Program-made: the position numbers and the translations under genes
Notes under the pieces: generated by a model
Database searches by the model: none
Told to the model about the DNA's origin: nothing
Seen by the model: the letters and a program-made list of their open reading frames with translations, nothing else
From: SYFT01 sp964471115
GTDB lineage: Bacteria; Acidobacteriota; Vicinamibacteria; Vicinamibacterales; SCN-69-37
Direction of reading: 5' to 3'
Length of the DNA stretch: 64,000 nucleotides
Assembly (NCBI GenBank): GCA_964471115.1
Contig: CAYYFE010000006.1
Coordinates: 62,001-126,000 of the forward strand
Shown: positions 1-9,900 of the stretch, piece after piece
Position numbering within the stretch: position 1 is the first letter of the stretch
How the letters are laid out: every line of letters starts with the position of its first letter

Positions 1-1287
1 CACCTGTTCGCCGGTGATGCGCCGCAACACGGAGACCGGGGGCATGACGGGCGTCGAGTAGGTGTCGACGAAGAAGCGCCCATCCGGCGACAGTGACACG
101 GTGTGATTCGCCGTCTCCGGCGTAAGCAACGTCACCGCGCCATCGTCCATGCCGACGCGATAGAAATGCTGAAAGTACGGGTCGCGGCCGGGCTCGCGGC
201 CCACGCCGGTCACGTACAACGCGCGGGCCTGCTCGTCGACCTTGATGAGGCTGGCGACGTTCCACGCGCCGCTTGTGATCTGGCGTTTCAGCGCACCGGT
301 TTCGAGGTCGTACAGATACAGATGGCCCCAGTTGTCGCGCTGTGACCACCACAACGCCTCGCGCGAGGCCGGCAACACACGCCAGTTGGCCTGCCCAACG
401 GCCGACAAGCCCGACTGAAACTGCGTCTTGACGCGTTCGTCGAACAACGTGCGCACTTCCCCGCTCGTCGTGTCGGCGACGCGGAACACGGCTTCCTTGT
501 GATCGCGCGAGGACGACACGAACGCGATGCGCGCGCTGTCGGGATACCACTCGACGTCCAGGAGCGTCGTGCCGTCGGCGATGTGGTCGTTGATCGTCGA
601 CCGATGCTGGTCCGCCGGCATCAGCAGCCGCGTGACCTTGGCCGTTTCCACGTCGATGATCACGCGGTGAATCCGGAAGATCTCCTTGTCCTCCGGCAAC
701 GGGTACTTCCAGGCCTCCAGCCTCGGCGCGCCGACGTTGGTCGAGACCAGGTACATCTCACTGACACCCCGGCCGTCGTGCTGAAACGTCGCGACTTTCT
801 TCGAGTCGGGCGACCACAGCAGCACCGGCGCGTCACTCTTGATCCAGCCGGCGTTGTTGGTGGCGTAGCCGAAGTCCTTGACGCCGTCGGTCGTCAACTG
901 GCGGTCCTGGCCGGTGCCCAGGTCGCGTACCCACAGATTGAAGTCGCGGATGAACGCCGCGAAGCGGCGATCGGGCGACGCCACTGAGTTGGGCGGCAAC
1001 GCCGGCCCGGCCGTGGGGCCAGCAGGCGCCGGCGGGACGGGCCCCACACTGCGCGTGGCCGACGCCGGATCCACGGTGACCAGACGCGGCCCCTCCGCGG
1101 TGGTGGTCCGATAGGTCAGTCGCCCTTCGGCGGTCCAGGTGAGACCGGTGGCGACGCCAGTGACCAGCGGGTTCACCGCCGGCGCCAGAAATCGCTCGGC
1201 GCGCGCGTAGTCATCGGCGGTCAGCCTGGCCGGCGGTTGTGCCGCAAGCGGCGTGGCGGCCAGCAGGAGAAATATGACGAATCTCAT
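1..1287 (-). CDS. S9 family dipeptidyl peptidase IV, N-terminal part (runs off window)
   Basis: Open reading frame of 429 codons that continues past the left edge, so only the N-terminal part is visible. It begins with a Sec signal peptide (MRFVIFLLLAATPLAAQ), followed by a DPP-IV-type eight-bladed beta-propeller region with recurring stretches such as LLWSPDSKKVATFQHDGRGV, EAWKYPLPEDKE and VEWYPDSARIAFVSSSRD. In this family the propeller gates an alpha/beta-hydrolase domain that removes N-terminal dipeptides; that catalytic part would lie outside the window, so activity cannot be judged. The protein is probably periplasmic. The start ATG is preceded by TAGGGT seven bases upstream, compatible with a very short or absent leader. 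It is divergent from the hybrid kinase, with only 36 bases between the two starts. Confidence 0.88.
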   Translation of the reverse strand, partial: MRFVIFLLLAATPLAAQPPARLTADDYARAERFLAPAVNPLVTGVATGLTWTAEGRLTYRTTTAEGPRLVTVDPASATRSVGPVPPAPAGPTAGPALPPNSVASPDRRFAAFIRDFNLWVRDLGTGQDRQLTTDGVKDFGYATNNAGWIKSDAPVLLWSPDSKKVATFQHDGRGVSEMYLVSTNVGAPRLEAWKYPLPEDKEIFRIHRVIIDVETAKVTRLLMPADQHRSTINDHIADGTTLLDVEWYPDSARIAFVSSSRDHKEAVFRVADTTSGEVRTLFDERVKTQFQSGLSAVGQANWRVLPASREALWWSQRDNWGHLYLYDLETGALKRQITSGAWNVASLIKVDEQARALYVTGVGREPGRDPYFQHFYRVGMDDGAVTLLTPETANHTVSLSPDGRFFVDTYSTPVMPPVSVLRRITGEQV

Positions 1288-1323
1288 GGCGATTACCCTA
1301 TCGCATGACCGTAGAATGGCGCC

Positions 1324-2853
1324 ATGCCGGCGGCCCCCGGCCCGTCGCCCGACCTCGAGCGGCTTCTGCGCGACCTGCGCGAGGCGCAGGCCGTGGCGCG
1401 CATGGGCTCGTGGACGACCGACTTGACGACCATGGCCGTGACCTGGTCGGAAGAAACCCACCGCATCTTCGAAACGGATCCGGTGACATTTGCGCCGACC
1501 CACGCGGCATTCCTCGCCTTGGTGCACTCCGACGATCGCGCGGCCGTGGACGCCGCGTTCGTGGAGTCGCTCACGAGGCCCGATCCGCAGGAAATCGAAC
1601 ATCGGCTCGTCGTGCACGGCCGGGTCAAGACCGTGCGGGAACGATGGCAGGTCATCCGCGATGACGCTGGCCAGCCGCAGCGCGCGATCGGCACGTGCCA
1701 GGACATCACCGAGCGCAAGGCGCGTGAAGCGGAACGGCTGCGCAACCAGCGGCTGGAGAGCATCGGCAACCTCGCCGGCGGCATCGCACACGACCTGAAC
1801 AACCTGCTGGCGCCCATCCTCATGTCCGTCGCGCTGCTCAAGGAAGACGAGCGCGACCCCGAACGCGCGGAGATGCTGGCCACGATTGACACCAACGCCC
1901 GGCGTGGCGCCGACCTGGTCCGCCAGGTGCTCACCTACGCCCGTGGTCAGGAGACCTCCAGGCAGGTCGTGGATCTGGAGGGGCTGGTCCAGGACGTCGC
2001 CCACGTGGTGCGCGAAACGTTCCCCCGCAGCATCGCGCTCGACGTGCACATTGCCTCCGGGGTGCCGCTCGTGGTGGGTGACATCACGCAGTTGCTTCAG
2101 GTGCTGATGAACCTGGTGGTCAACGCCAGGGATGCGATGCGCGACGGCGGGCAGTTGACGATCGCGCTCGCCCCTGGCAGCCGGGCCGATCGTCCCGGGG
2201 TGTGGCTGGACGTCGCCGACTCGGGCGTGGGCATGACGCCGGATGTGCTCGACCAGATTTTCGACCCGTTCTTCACGACCAAGGACATCGGGCACGGCAC
2301 GGGCCTGGGTCTGTCCACCGTCCAGGCGATCGTCAGCACCCACGGCGGCCACATCGACGTGACCTCCGCCCCCGGACACGGGTCACGGTTCCGCATCTGG
2401 TGGCCTGCGGCCCCGTCCACCTCGACCGTCACACCCTCAGCACCACCCCGCACCCTGCCGACCCGTGGCGCCGGTCAGGTGGTGCTCATCGTCGACGATG
2501 AAGACAGCATTCGTCAGCTGGCACGCCAGCCCCTCGAACATCACGGGTACACGGTGCGGACGGCCACCAACGGGCGGGACGCCGTCGAGATCGTGGCGGC
2601 CAATCCCGACGGCATCGCGCTGGTGCTGACCGACATGTCGATGCCGGTGATGGACGGCCTGACCGCGGTGCACGCGATGCGCCGCCTCAATCCGTCGCTG
2701 CGGATCCTGACGTCGAGCGGCCTGCCGGCCGCCGCCGGTCCGGCCCAGGCGCGTGACGTCGACGGGCTCCCCTTCCTGGCGAAGCCCTACGCCGCCGACG
2801 ACCTGCTGCACGCGGTCGCCCAGGCGCTGGCGTCGCCTACCTCCCCACCGTGA
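1324..2853 (+). CDS. PAS-domain hybrid sensor histidine kinase with C-terminal receiver
   Basis: A 509-residue cytoplasmic hybrid kinase. Residues about 25-140 form a PAS fold (PAS_3-like, GSWTTDLTTMAVTWSEETHRI to QDITERKARE). The dimerisation helix carries the phospho-accepting His156 in GGIAHDLNNLLAP. The ATPase domain shows an N box (LMNLVVNARDAM), G1 (DVADSGVGM), F box (DPFFTTK) and G2 (GTGLGLST). After a Pro/Thr-rich linker a receiver domain follows, with acidic pair DDED and phospho-acceptor Asp437 (LTDMSMPVMDG). No membrane segment is visible, so the signal is intracellular. The receiver lacks an attached output domain and probably relays to a partner or acts as a phosphate sink. TAGAAT ends six bases before the ATG, which suggests a leaderless mRNA. 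The 3' end overlaps the convergent M56 gene by 17 bases. Confidence 0.93.
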   Translation: MPAAPGPSPDLERLLRDLREAQAVARMGSWTTDLTTMAVTWSEETHRIFETDPVTFAPTHAAFLALVHSDDRAAVDAAFVESLTRPDPQEIEHRLVVHGRVKTVRERWQVIRDDAGQPQRAIGTCQDITERKAREAERLRNQRLESIGNLAGGIAHDLNNLLAPILMSVALLKEDERDPERAEMLATIDTNARRGADLVRQVLTYARGQETSRQVVDLEGLVQDVAHVVRETFPRSIALDVHIASGVPLVVGDITQLLQVLMNLVVNARDAMRDGGQLTIALAPGSRADRPGVWLDVADSGVGMTPDVLDQIFDPFFTTKDIGHGTGLGLSTVQAIVSTHGGHIDVTSAPGHGSRFRIWWPAAPSTSTVTPSAPPRTLPTRGAGQVVLIVDDEDSIRQLARQPLEHHGYTVRTATNGRDAVEIVAANPDGIALVLTDMSMPVMDGLTAVHAMRRLNPSLRILTSSGLPAAAGPAQARDVDGLPFLAKPYAADDLLHAVAQALASPTSPP

Positions 2854-4597
2854 AGTTCACCGCCACGACCATCGTCACTTCGATCGGCTGACCATTCAAC
2901 TGCGTCGGCGTGAACTCCCACTGCCGCACGGCGTCGAGCGCAGCCCCGGCCAATGTCTCGGGTCCCTTCAGGATGCTGGCGTCGGTCACGGTGCCGTCTG
3001 GTCCAATCGTGCTTTGGACGATGACGACCGTATCCTGGGTGACGACACCGGCCGGGCACACCGGCGCGACGTGCCGGGTCTTCTTCGGTGGACGAATGTG
3101 GCCGCCGACGCGAATCGGCTGCATCGGCGCCTGCGCCTGCAGCGACGGAACGAACAGCTGCCACAGCGAACGCGCATGTGAACTCGAGCAGACGACACTG
3201 ACGGCCTCAGTGAGCTCGCCAACCGCAAGTGTCACCGGCGTGTCGACCGTCTGCCCGGCGGGCACGCGCAGCGCGGCGCGTGTGGTGCGGAAGCCCGACA
3301 GCTGCACCCTCAGCTCGTAGTCGCCCGCCGGCAGATCACCAATCGTGTACCGACCGTTCGCCGCGCTGATCGCCGTGCGATCCGCGCGCGTCGCCACATC
3401 GGTGATCGTAATCCGGGCCCCGGGGATGACGCCGCCGGTCTGGTCCGTAACCAACCCGGTGGCGGCGCCTGCTTGCACTGGCGCGGCAGGCTCCGGCGCG
3501 GGTGTGGGCCGGGGTGCGGGCGTGGGCGCAGGCGCCGAAGTCGAGGCTGGCGCCGAAGCCGGCGCCGGCGCAGGCGCCTGCGCGAGGTCAGGTCCGCCCG
3601 ACGGCGCGGGCACGACCGGGAAGGCGTCGGGTTCCAGACTGAGCGCGGCGAGCGGCAGACTGCAGGCCAGCGCGATGAGCATCACGACGGTCCAGCCGCC
3701 GACGGTGAGGGGCGTACGACGACGATGATCGAGCATGGCAACAACTCTCCTCTCGAGCGTGGAAGGGTGGGCAATGGCCGGGGCCGACGCCCACGCGGCG
3801 CGACGTCCCTTCAGCGAGGTGGCAAGGTCCAGCAGGTGCGCGCCGTAGGTGGACGGCTTGACGCCGGCCTGCAGCACGGCGTCGTCACACGCATGTTCAC
3901 TTTCCTGGCGCAGGCGGCGGCAGGCGACCCAGACCAGGGGATTCAGCGGCAGCAGACAGCGCACCAATTCGGCCGCGACCTGCACGGCCGCATCGTTCCG
4001 CTTGATGTGCGCCAGTTCATGGGTCAGGACGATGCGACGGCGATCGTCCGGCCAGTCGTCAGCGCCGTCCGGCAGGATGATGCCTGGCCGCAGGGTGCCG
4101 AACGCCACAAGGATGGCGGGGTCAGTGCTTTGGAGCACCTGGATCCGGCGCGTGATGCCCATGCTGCTCGCCAGCGCGTCCGTCAACGCACGCCACGCGT
4201 CAGCGGCCGGCACACATCGTCGTCTGAGGCGGATGAGCCGGACGATGTCGACGAGCAGCGCGGTCAGCAGGACGACGGAGGCCGCGAGCCACATCCAGCC
4301 GACCACCGCGACCCATGAGACGGGTTCAGCAGCGGCGGTCGGCGTCGTGCCCCCGGCCGGTCCGCTGACGGCCACGGTCGCGGCCCCTGAAGGGAGTCCG
4401 TCGGCGGTCCATCCGGCGATGGAGATTTCGGGCACCGCGGCGTCGAGCAACGGCATCATCGCGACCACGGCGAGAGCCGAGGCGAGGATGGCGTGGCGCA
4501 GCGCCGCGGACCTGGTGCGCAGCAGGGCAACGATAAACAGCGCGCCGGCCAGCAGCGCCGCACCGGCGAAAAGACTTGTCAGCAGCAGGGGCATCAT
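2837..4597 (-). CDS. BlaR1-type M56 membrane metallopeptidase with carboxypeptidase-regulatory and TonB C-terminal domains
   Basis: A 586-residue polytopic protein. Residues about 1-130 hold two to three membrane segments. The M56 zinc peptidase motif is LTHELAH, with His193, Glu194 and His197, followed by the conserved downstream ESEHACDDAVL. A fourth membrane segment is near residue 300. A long Pro/Ala linker then leads to a carboxypeptidase-regulatory-like beta-sandwich (GLVTDQTGGVIPGARITITD, about 375-460) and a TonB C-terminal domain (about 500-586, PDGTVTDASILKGPE). In BlaR1 the peptidase is activated by an external ligand and inactivates the partner BlaI repressor; here the penicillin-binding sensor domain is replaced by the TonB-type tail, so the signal is unknown. 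It is translationally coupled to the upstream blaI-like gene by a 4-base ATGA overlap. Confidence 0.9.
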   Translation of the reverse strand: MMPLLLTSLFAGAALLAGALFIVALLRTRSAALRHAILASALAVVAMMPLLDAAVPEISIAGWTADGLPSGAATVAVSGPAGGTTPTAAAEPVSWVAVVGWMWLAASVVLLTALLVDIVRLIRLRRRCVPAADAWRALTDALASSMGITRRIQVLQSTDPAILVAFGTLRPGIILPDGADDWPDDRRRIVLTHELAHIKRNDAAVQVAAELVRCLLPLNPLVWVACRRLRQESEHACDDAVLQAGVKPSTYGAHLLDLATSLKGRRAAWASAPAIAHPSTLERRVVAMLDHRRRTPLTVGGWTVVMLIALACSLPLAALSLEPDAFPVVPAPSGGPDLAQAPAPAPASAPASTSAPAPTPAPRPTPAPEPAAPVQAGAATGLVTDQTGGVIPGARITITDVATRADRTAISAANGRYTIGDLPAGDYELRVQLSGFRTTRAALRVPAGQTVDTPVTLAVGELTEAVSVVCSSSHARSLWQLFVPSLQAQAPMQPIRVGGHIRPPKKTRHVAPVCPAGVVTQDTVVIVQSTIGPDGTVTDASILKGPETLAGAALDAVRQWEFTPTQLNGQPIEVTMVVAVNFTVGR

Positions 4598-4983
4598 CGC
4601 TGCTCCTTCCGCGCCTTCTGAATCAGCGCGGCGATGCGTTCCAGTTCCTCGTCGGAGAGCCGGGTCGCTTCGCCGCCCAGCAGCGCCGACACGGCTTTTT
4701 CGGGTGAGCCGTCAAAAAACGTCTCGATGACGTGGCGCAGCGCCGAGCGGCGTGCCGCGTGACGCGCCACGACCGGCGCGTACACGAACCGGGCGCCGTC
4801 CTTGTCGTGCCGGACGTGGCCCTTCTGCTCCAGCACGCGCAGCTGGGTGCGCACCGTGGAGTACGTGGTGTCGGCGGGCAGGTCGTCCATGACCTCGGCC
4901 GCCGTGGCACGGCCACGGCGGAAGAGGATGTCCATGATCTGCCGTTCGCGGCGGGACAGGCTGAGGTGCAGGGTTCGGGGCAT
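4594..4983 (-). CDS. BlaI/MecI/CopY family transcriptional repressor
   Basis: A 129-residue repressor with the N-terminal winged helix of the BlaI family (LSLSRRERQIMDILFRRGRA, TAAEVMDDLP, then YSTVRTQLRVLEQKGHV), followed by a short dimerisation region ending in a Lys/Arg tail. BlaI proteins bind dyads as dimers and are released by cleavage through the partner M56 peptidase, which is encoded immediately downstream with a 4-base overlap. The ATG at 4983 is preceded in frame by TAA, so the protein cannot start earlier. There is no Shine-Dalgarno sequence because a 40-base palindrome lies directly against the start codon, which is an obvious autoregulatory operator. Confidence 0.93.
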   Translation of the reverse strand: MPRTLHLSLSRRERQIMDILFRRGRATAAEVMDDLPADTTYSTVRTQLRVLEQKGHVRHDKDGARFVYAPVVARHAARRSALRHVIETFFDGSPEKAVSALLGGEATRLSDEELERIAALIQKARKEQR

Positions 4984-5023
4984 GTGTTATTTCTCTCGCA
5001 CTTATGTGCGAAAGAAATAACAC
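4984..5023. promoter_or_regulatory. 40-base near-perfect palindrome, operator of the blaI-like gene
   Basis: Arms GTGTTATTTCT and AGAAATAACAC flank an inner dyad TCGCAC-ttat-GTGCGA; only one pair (C/A) breaks the symmetry. It abuts the start codon of the BlaI-like repressor and covers its predicted -10 hexamer. Binding there would block transcription of the repressor-M56 operon. The inner dyad has the size expected for a BlaI dimer; the outer A/T-rich arms could hold a second dimer. Confidence 0.82.
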
Positions 5024-5042
5024 CTCACGGCGGGGCTGTCAA
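5014..5042 (-). promoter_or_regulatory. Sigma-70 type promoter of the blaI-M56 operon
   Basis: On the minus strand a perfect TTGACA (-35, 5042-5037) is followed after 17 bases by TATTTC (-10, 5019-5014). The -10 lies inside the palindromic operator. The predicted transcription start is near 5007, giving a leader of about 24 bases made of the other half of the palindrome. Confidence 0.65.
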
Positions 5043-5052
5043 GCCGGCGGGA

Positions 5053-6849
5053 TCAACGGCGGGCCACGCAGGACACGAGGCGGCCCACGTCGCGGCCGGC
5101 CATCCAGCCGCGCCGCGACCAGTCGCCAGCCAATCCGGCAATGGCGCTGACCAGGTCCCCGTGTCGGCGCGCGGCCGCGTGCGCCGCGGCCACCACGTCA
5201 TTGAGCGTCACACCGCCAGGCAGGAGCCGATTCTCCACGCGCGTGGTGCAGGCGCCGATACTCACCGTGGCCGCCATGTTCGAGTGCGGCACGCGATCCT
5301 CCGCGTCGGGCACGCCGTCGCCATCGCTGTCGGAGGGCGGTGGAGGCGGCGGTGGCGCGAGCACCGTCACCAGAAAACTCGTCTGGCTGGCGTTGCCGCT
5401 GGTGTCGGTGGCGGTGCAGGTCACCCGGGTCTCACCGATCGCAAACCACGTGCCGCTCATCGGCGCGCAGCCGGCCGGCAGGGCGCCGTCCACCAGGTCA
5501 ACCGCGGCGACCGCAGCCCACGTCACCGTCGCACCGTGGTCGGCCGCCGCCGTCACGGTGACATCCGCAAGGGCCGGCCACGCCGGCGCCGTCGTGTCAG
5601 CCACGCGCACCAGGAAGCTCGTGCGGCCGACATTGCCGGCGTCGTCGATGCCGGTGCAGGTCACCGGCGTGTTGCCCACCGCGAACGCGGATCCGCTCGC
5701 GGGCTGGCACTCCACGACGGGGTTCTCGGTGACGGCATCGGTGGCTGATGGCGGATTCCACTCCACCACCGTGACCGCGCCGACGGCTTCCACGTACACG
5801 TCCGCCATGAACCCCAACGTCGGCGCCACGGTGTCAGCGACCGTCACCACCGACTCGAAGGTCGTCTGGTTGCCCCATCCATCGACGGCCGCACAATGGA
5901 ACGTGTGCGAGCCCACGGGATACCACCCGAACGGCTCGGCGCACACCGTGTCCGTCGGGCGCGGGATGCCGGCGCTCGACAGCGCATCGACCGCCCCGAG
6001 CGTGGCGGCCTGCACTTCTGCCCCGGCCGGTGCACTGGCTTCCATCGTCAGCGCGCTGTGACCAGGCGCCGGCGGCCAGTCATCACGCCACGCCGCGTAG
6101 AACCCCAGATTGGTCGTGAGTTCCAGCGACGCGGCCGTCCCTGATCGATCGGCGTAGAAGATGTTGAACGCGTACACGTCGTGGTTCTGCAGACCGAGGG
6201 TGGACAGGTCCACCTGCCGGCAGGCGTGCGCCCGCACGCCGCCCATGTCGACGACCAGGGTGTCGTTGATGAAGATCCAGAGCGAATCGTCCGCGCAGAC
6301 GCGCAGGGTTGGCTGCACGACGGTTTGATGACGGAAGTACCACTGCCCCTGCAGGGTGAAGTGCCCGTTGCGGGTGGTCTCCGGTAGATTCCCGAAGCCG
6401 CGGCCGTGCAGCGGATCAAACGCGTCACTTCTGAACCGGTAGACCCCGCCGCCCAGGTGTCTGAAGGTCAGGGAGTCGTTGAGGGTGTGGACGGTGGGCG
6501 CATCGCCCTCGAACGACGCGTTGTAGGCCGTGCTGGCAAACCAACTGCCGAACGTCTCAGGGCCGAAGGTCGTCGCCGACGACGATGGTTGCATCACGCC
6601 CAACCCGGTCGAGGGGTGGGGCGTCAGCGTCGACAGCACTTCACCGGTCACCAGGCCCGTGGGGGCCCCGCCGAAGTCGGGATGGCTCACCGTTCCGGGA
6701 GGCGGCACCTGTGGACTGGCGACGACATCGCGCAGGATGACCGGCACCGAGTACGAGGCCGGCCACTGCGCCGAGGCGGCGGTGGGTGCGGCCAGGCTGA
6801 TGGCGCCGGTGATGACCACAGACACGATGAGGAGCGCTACGCGAGTCAT
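5053..6849 (-). CDS. Secreted fibro-slime domain protein with HYR repeats
   Basis: A 598-residue exported protein; the ATG at 6849 was chosen because it starts a Sec signal peptide (MTRVALLIVSVVITGAISLA). Residues about 25-290 match a fibro-slime/PA14-like module (YSVPVILRDV, TLRVCADDSLWIFINDTLVV, VYAFNIFYADR), a carbohydrate-binding-like jelly roll known from cellulosome-type and cell-surface proteins. Three HYR-type beta-sandwich repeats follow (about 290-520: VTVADTVAPTLGF, FLVRVADTTAPAWP, VTCTATDTSGNASQTSFLV). A calcium-binding type-3-like motif (DSDGDGVPDAEDRVP) and a short Cys-containing C-terminal region finish the protein. Its role is unknown, but such proteins are adhesins or extracellular matrix parts. 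It is transcribed divergently from the Reg_prop sensor kinase, which may control it. Confidence 0.82.
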   Translation of the reverse strand: MTRVALLIVSVVITGAISLAAPTAASAQWPASYSVPVILRDVVASPQVPPPGTVSHPDFGGAPTGLVTGEVLSTLTPHPSTGLGVMQPSSSATTFGPETFGSWFASTAYNASFEGDAPTVHTLNDSLTFRHLGGGVYRFRSDAFDPLHGRGFGNLPETTRNGHFTLQGQWYFRHQTVVQPTLRVCADDSLWIFINDTLVVDMGGVRAHACRQVDLSTLGLQNHDVYAFNIFYADRSGTAASLELTTNLGFYAAWRDDWPPAPGHSALTMEASAPAGAEVQAATLGAVDALSSAGIPRPTDTVCAEPFGWYPVGSHTFHCAAVDGWGNQTTFESVVTVADTVAPTLGFMADVYVEAVGAVTVVEWNPPSATDAVTENPVVECQPASGSAFAVGNTPVTCTGIDDAGNVGRTSFLVRVADTTAPAWPALADVTVTAAADHGATVTWAAVAAVDLVDGALPAGCAPMSGTWFAIGETRVTCTATDTSGNASQTSFLVTVLAPPPPPPPSDSDGDGVPDAEDRVPHSNMAATVSIGACTTRVENRLLPGGVTLNDVVAAAHAAARRHGDLVSAIAGLAGDWSRRGWMAGRDVGRLVSCVARR

Positions 6850-6884
6850 GGCCCAAGGATGGCCGGCGGCGCCGCGCGGCGGAA

Positions 6885-6917
6885 TAGGTAGACCTACGTA
6901 TTTCAAGGTGGGTAGAC
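6885..6917. promoter_or_regulatory. Dyad plus direct repeat between fibro-slime gene and Reg_prop kinase
   Basis: The intergenic region holds the dyad TAGGT-AG-ACCTA (6885-6896), an overlapping TACGTA and two GGTAGAC direct repeats 24 bases apart (6887 and 6911). It is a plausible binding site for the NarL-type regulator encoded after the kinase; this is inferred from position only. Confidence 0.4.
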
Positions 6918-9900
6918 TTGCCCAATTGACGAAACGGCGTCCGGCCCTCTGGCCCCTGGTCGTGTGCGAGCTCCTGCTGTGCGCCGGCCTCGCGGCCCCG
7001 CCGGCCGAGGCGCAATACCGGATCGACACGTGGACGACCGAACAGGGTCTGCCCACCAACTCGGTGACATCGGTCCTGCAGACCCGCGATGGTTTTCTCT
7101 GGATGACCACGTATGGCGGACTCGTCCGCTTTGATGGCGCCACGCTGAAGACCTTCACCACCGAGAACACGCCGGGCCTGCGCACAGGCCGGCTGATTGC
7201 GCTCTACGAGAGCCGGGACGGCGCCTTGTGGATCACAACGGAAGGCCTGGGTGTGACGCGGCTGGCCGGCGGGGTCTTCGAGTCGTTCTCCACCGCGGAG
7301 GGCCTGCCGGACAACGAAGTCGGCGATGTCTTTGAAATGCCCGACGGCACCCTCATCGTCGATACCCGCCTCGGTGCGGTGCGCTGGGACGACGGCCGTT
7401 TCGTCGCCGAGACGGCCCTGCCCCATCGAGGCGATCGCGCCCGCACCGTGCTGGGCCGCGCGGCCGACGGCGCGATCTGGTTTCGCGATGCGGCAGGTGT
7501 GCACCGCTTTGCCGGCCACGCGAGCGCGCGCACGCTGTCGATCGATGGCGATGTCGTCAGCGCCTATGAAGACCGCCGCGGCCGGCTCTGGCTGCAGTTG
7601 CGCGGGGGCGCGGGCGACCATCCGCGCACGCTGGCCTGCGTCTGCGACGGCCGGCTGGTGCGCTTCGGCGCGAAGGACGGGGTGCCGCGGTTCGAGACCA
7701 TCGCCTGGTCCGAGGATCGCGACGGCCACGTGTGGTTCGGCCTGCGCGGCAATGCCGGGCTGCTGCGGTACGACGGCCGGCGTTTCCTGCATCTGACGCT
7801 CGCCGACGGGCTGCCGGGCGCCAACGTCGAACGCCTGTTTCAGGATCGCGAAGGCACGTTGTGGGCGCCCACCGACGGCGGACTGGCGCGTCTCACGGCA
7901 CGTCCGATGACGACGTTCTCGTCAGTCGACGGACTCGAGGCGGACAACACCTATGTCGTGTACGAAGATCGACAGGGCACGATCTGGATTGGCGGCTGGT
8001 CCGGCCTGACGCGGTATCGTGCCGGCCGGTTCGAGCCGGTGTCGCGGGCCTCCGGCGTGGCCCGCGCCAACATCACGTCCATCCTTGAAGACCAGGCGGG
8101 CACCCTGTGGCTGGGCGTCTGGGACGGCGGACTTCGCCTGATCCGCGACGGCCGCGTGCGCGCGGTGGCCAGCCCCGTCGGCATCGTCACGCGAGCGATC
8201 TATCAGGGCCGCGGCCCCGAGGTCTGGCTGGGCGGGCGGGACGGACTCGCGCAGTACCGGGACGGCGTGTTCACGCGGCTCACCGACGGGTATCCCGGAG
8301 GCGAGGTGCAGGTGTTGTTCGAGGGTCGCGATGGCGCCCTCTGGATCGGCACCGACTCGGGTATCATCCGCCTGCGCGACGGCCGGTTCACGGCCTTCGG
8401 CGACGCCGACGGCCTGACCGGGCACCCCATCGTGCGGGCCATCCATGAGGACGCCGACGGAACCCTGTGGTTCGGCACGTATGACAGCGGCCTGTTGCGG
8501 TTCCGCGACGGCCGGTTCACCCGCATCACCACCGGCGCAGGTTTATGGTCGAGCGGCGCCTTTCAGATCCTCGAGGATGCGCAGCAGCGCTTCTGGATCA
8601 CGTCAAACACCGGCATCTATCGCGTCGCGCGGCGCGAACTCGACGAGGTCGCCACGGGCCGTCGTGACCGGGTCACGTCGGTCGCCTACGGGGTTCGGGA
8701 CGGCATGCGGCACGCCGAAGCAAACGGCGGCACCCAACCCGCCGGCCTCATCAGCCGCGACGGACGCATCTGGTTCCCGACTCAACAGGGGGTGGTGGTG
8801 TTCGATCCGGCCGCCATCCCCGTGAACCCGCTGCCGCCGCCGGTGGTCATCACGCATGCCGCCGTCGCCAACCGGCCGGTGCCCGTCGGCCCGCTGATCG
8901 AGATCCCCTCCGGGCCCACGGCGCTCGAGCTGCAGTTTGCCGCGCTCACGTTCGTCCGGCCCGAACACTCGCGGTTCCGCTTCATCATGGAGGGGCTCGA
9001 TCAGGACTGGATCGAGGCCGGCGGTGAGCGCGCGGCGCGATATGCGCAGCTGCCGTACGGACGTTTCGTCTTCCGGGTCGTGGCCGCCAACCGCGACGGC
9101 GTCTGGAATACCGACGGCGCGCGCCTGACCGTGGTGGTGGTCCCGCCCTTCTACCGGACCCGCTGGTTCTTCGCGCTGCTGATGGGGACGGCCGTCGCCG
9201 CCGGGATCGCGGTGCACACCTGGCGGCTCCGGCTGCTGCGCCGGGAGCAGGACCTGCAGCAGGCGTTTTCCCGCCAGTTGATCGCGTCCCAGGAAGCCGA
9301 ACGCAGGCGAATCGCCGCGGGCCTGCACGACGGGCTGCAGCAACACCTGCTCGTCATCAGAAACTGGGCGCTGCTGGGGCAGGCCCCCCCCGCCGGTGAC
9401 GCGGCCGCGGCCCAGCGCTGGCGCGACGTGGATCAGGCGGCGGCGCACGCGCTGGGCGACGTGCGCGCCATCGTGCACGACCTGACGCCGTATCAGCTTG
9501 GCCGCGTCGGACTCGCCCGTTCCGTCAAGGACATGGTGCACACGGTGGCCGCGTCTTCGTCCATCACGTTCAGCTGCGAGGTCGCCGACGTCGACGGACG
9601 CCTGTCAAAGGAAGCGGAGCTGACACTCTTCCGGGTGATCCAGGAGGCACTCAGCAACATCGTGAAACACTCCCAGGCCCGCCGCGCCTCGGTCCGCCTC
9701 GAGACCGACGGCCCGCGCGTCCGCGTCCGGATCACCGATGACGGCCGCGGCTTTGCGGCCGACCCCGGCGTGTGGCGCCGCGAAGGTGGGACGGGAGGAT
9801 TCGGCATCTTCGGCATGACCGAACGGGTCGGCATGCTGGGTGGCCGGTTCGAGGTCTCGTCGGCTCCCGGACAGGGCGCGGAGATTACGATCACCTTGCC

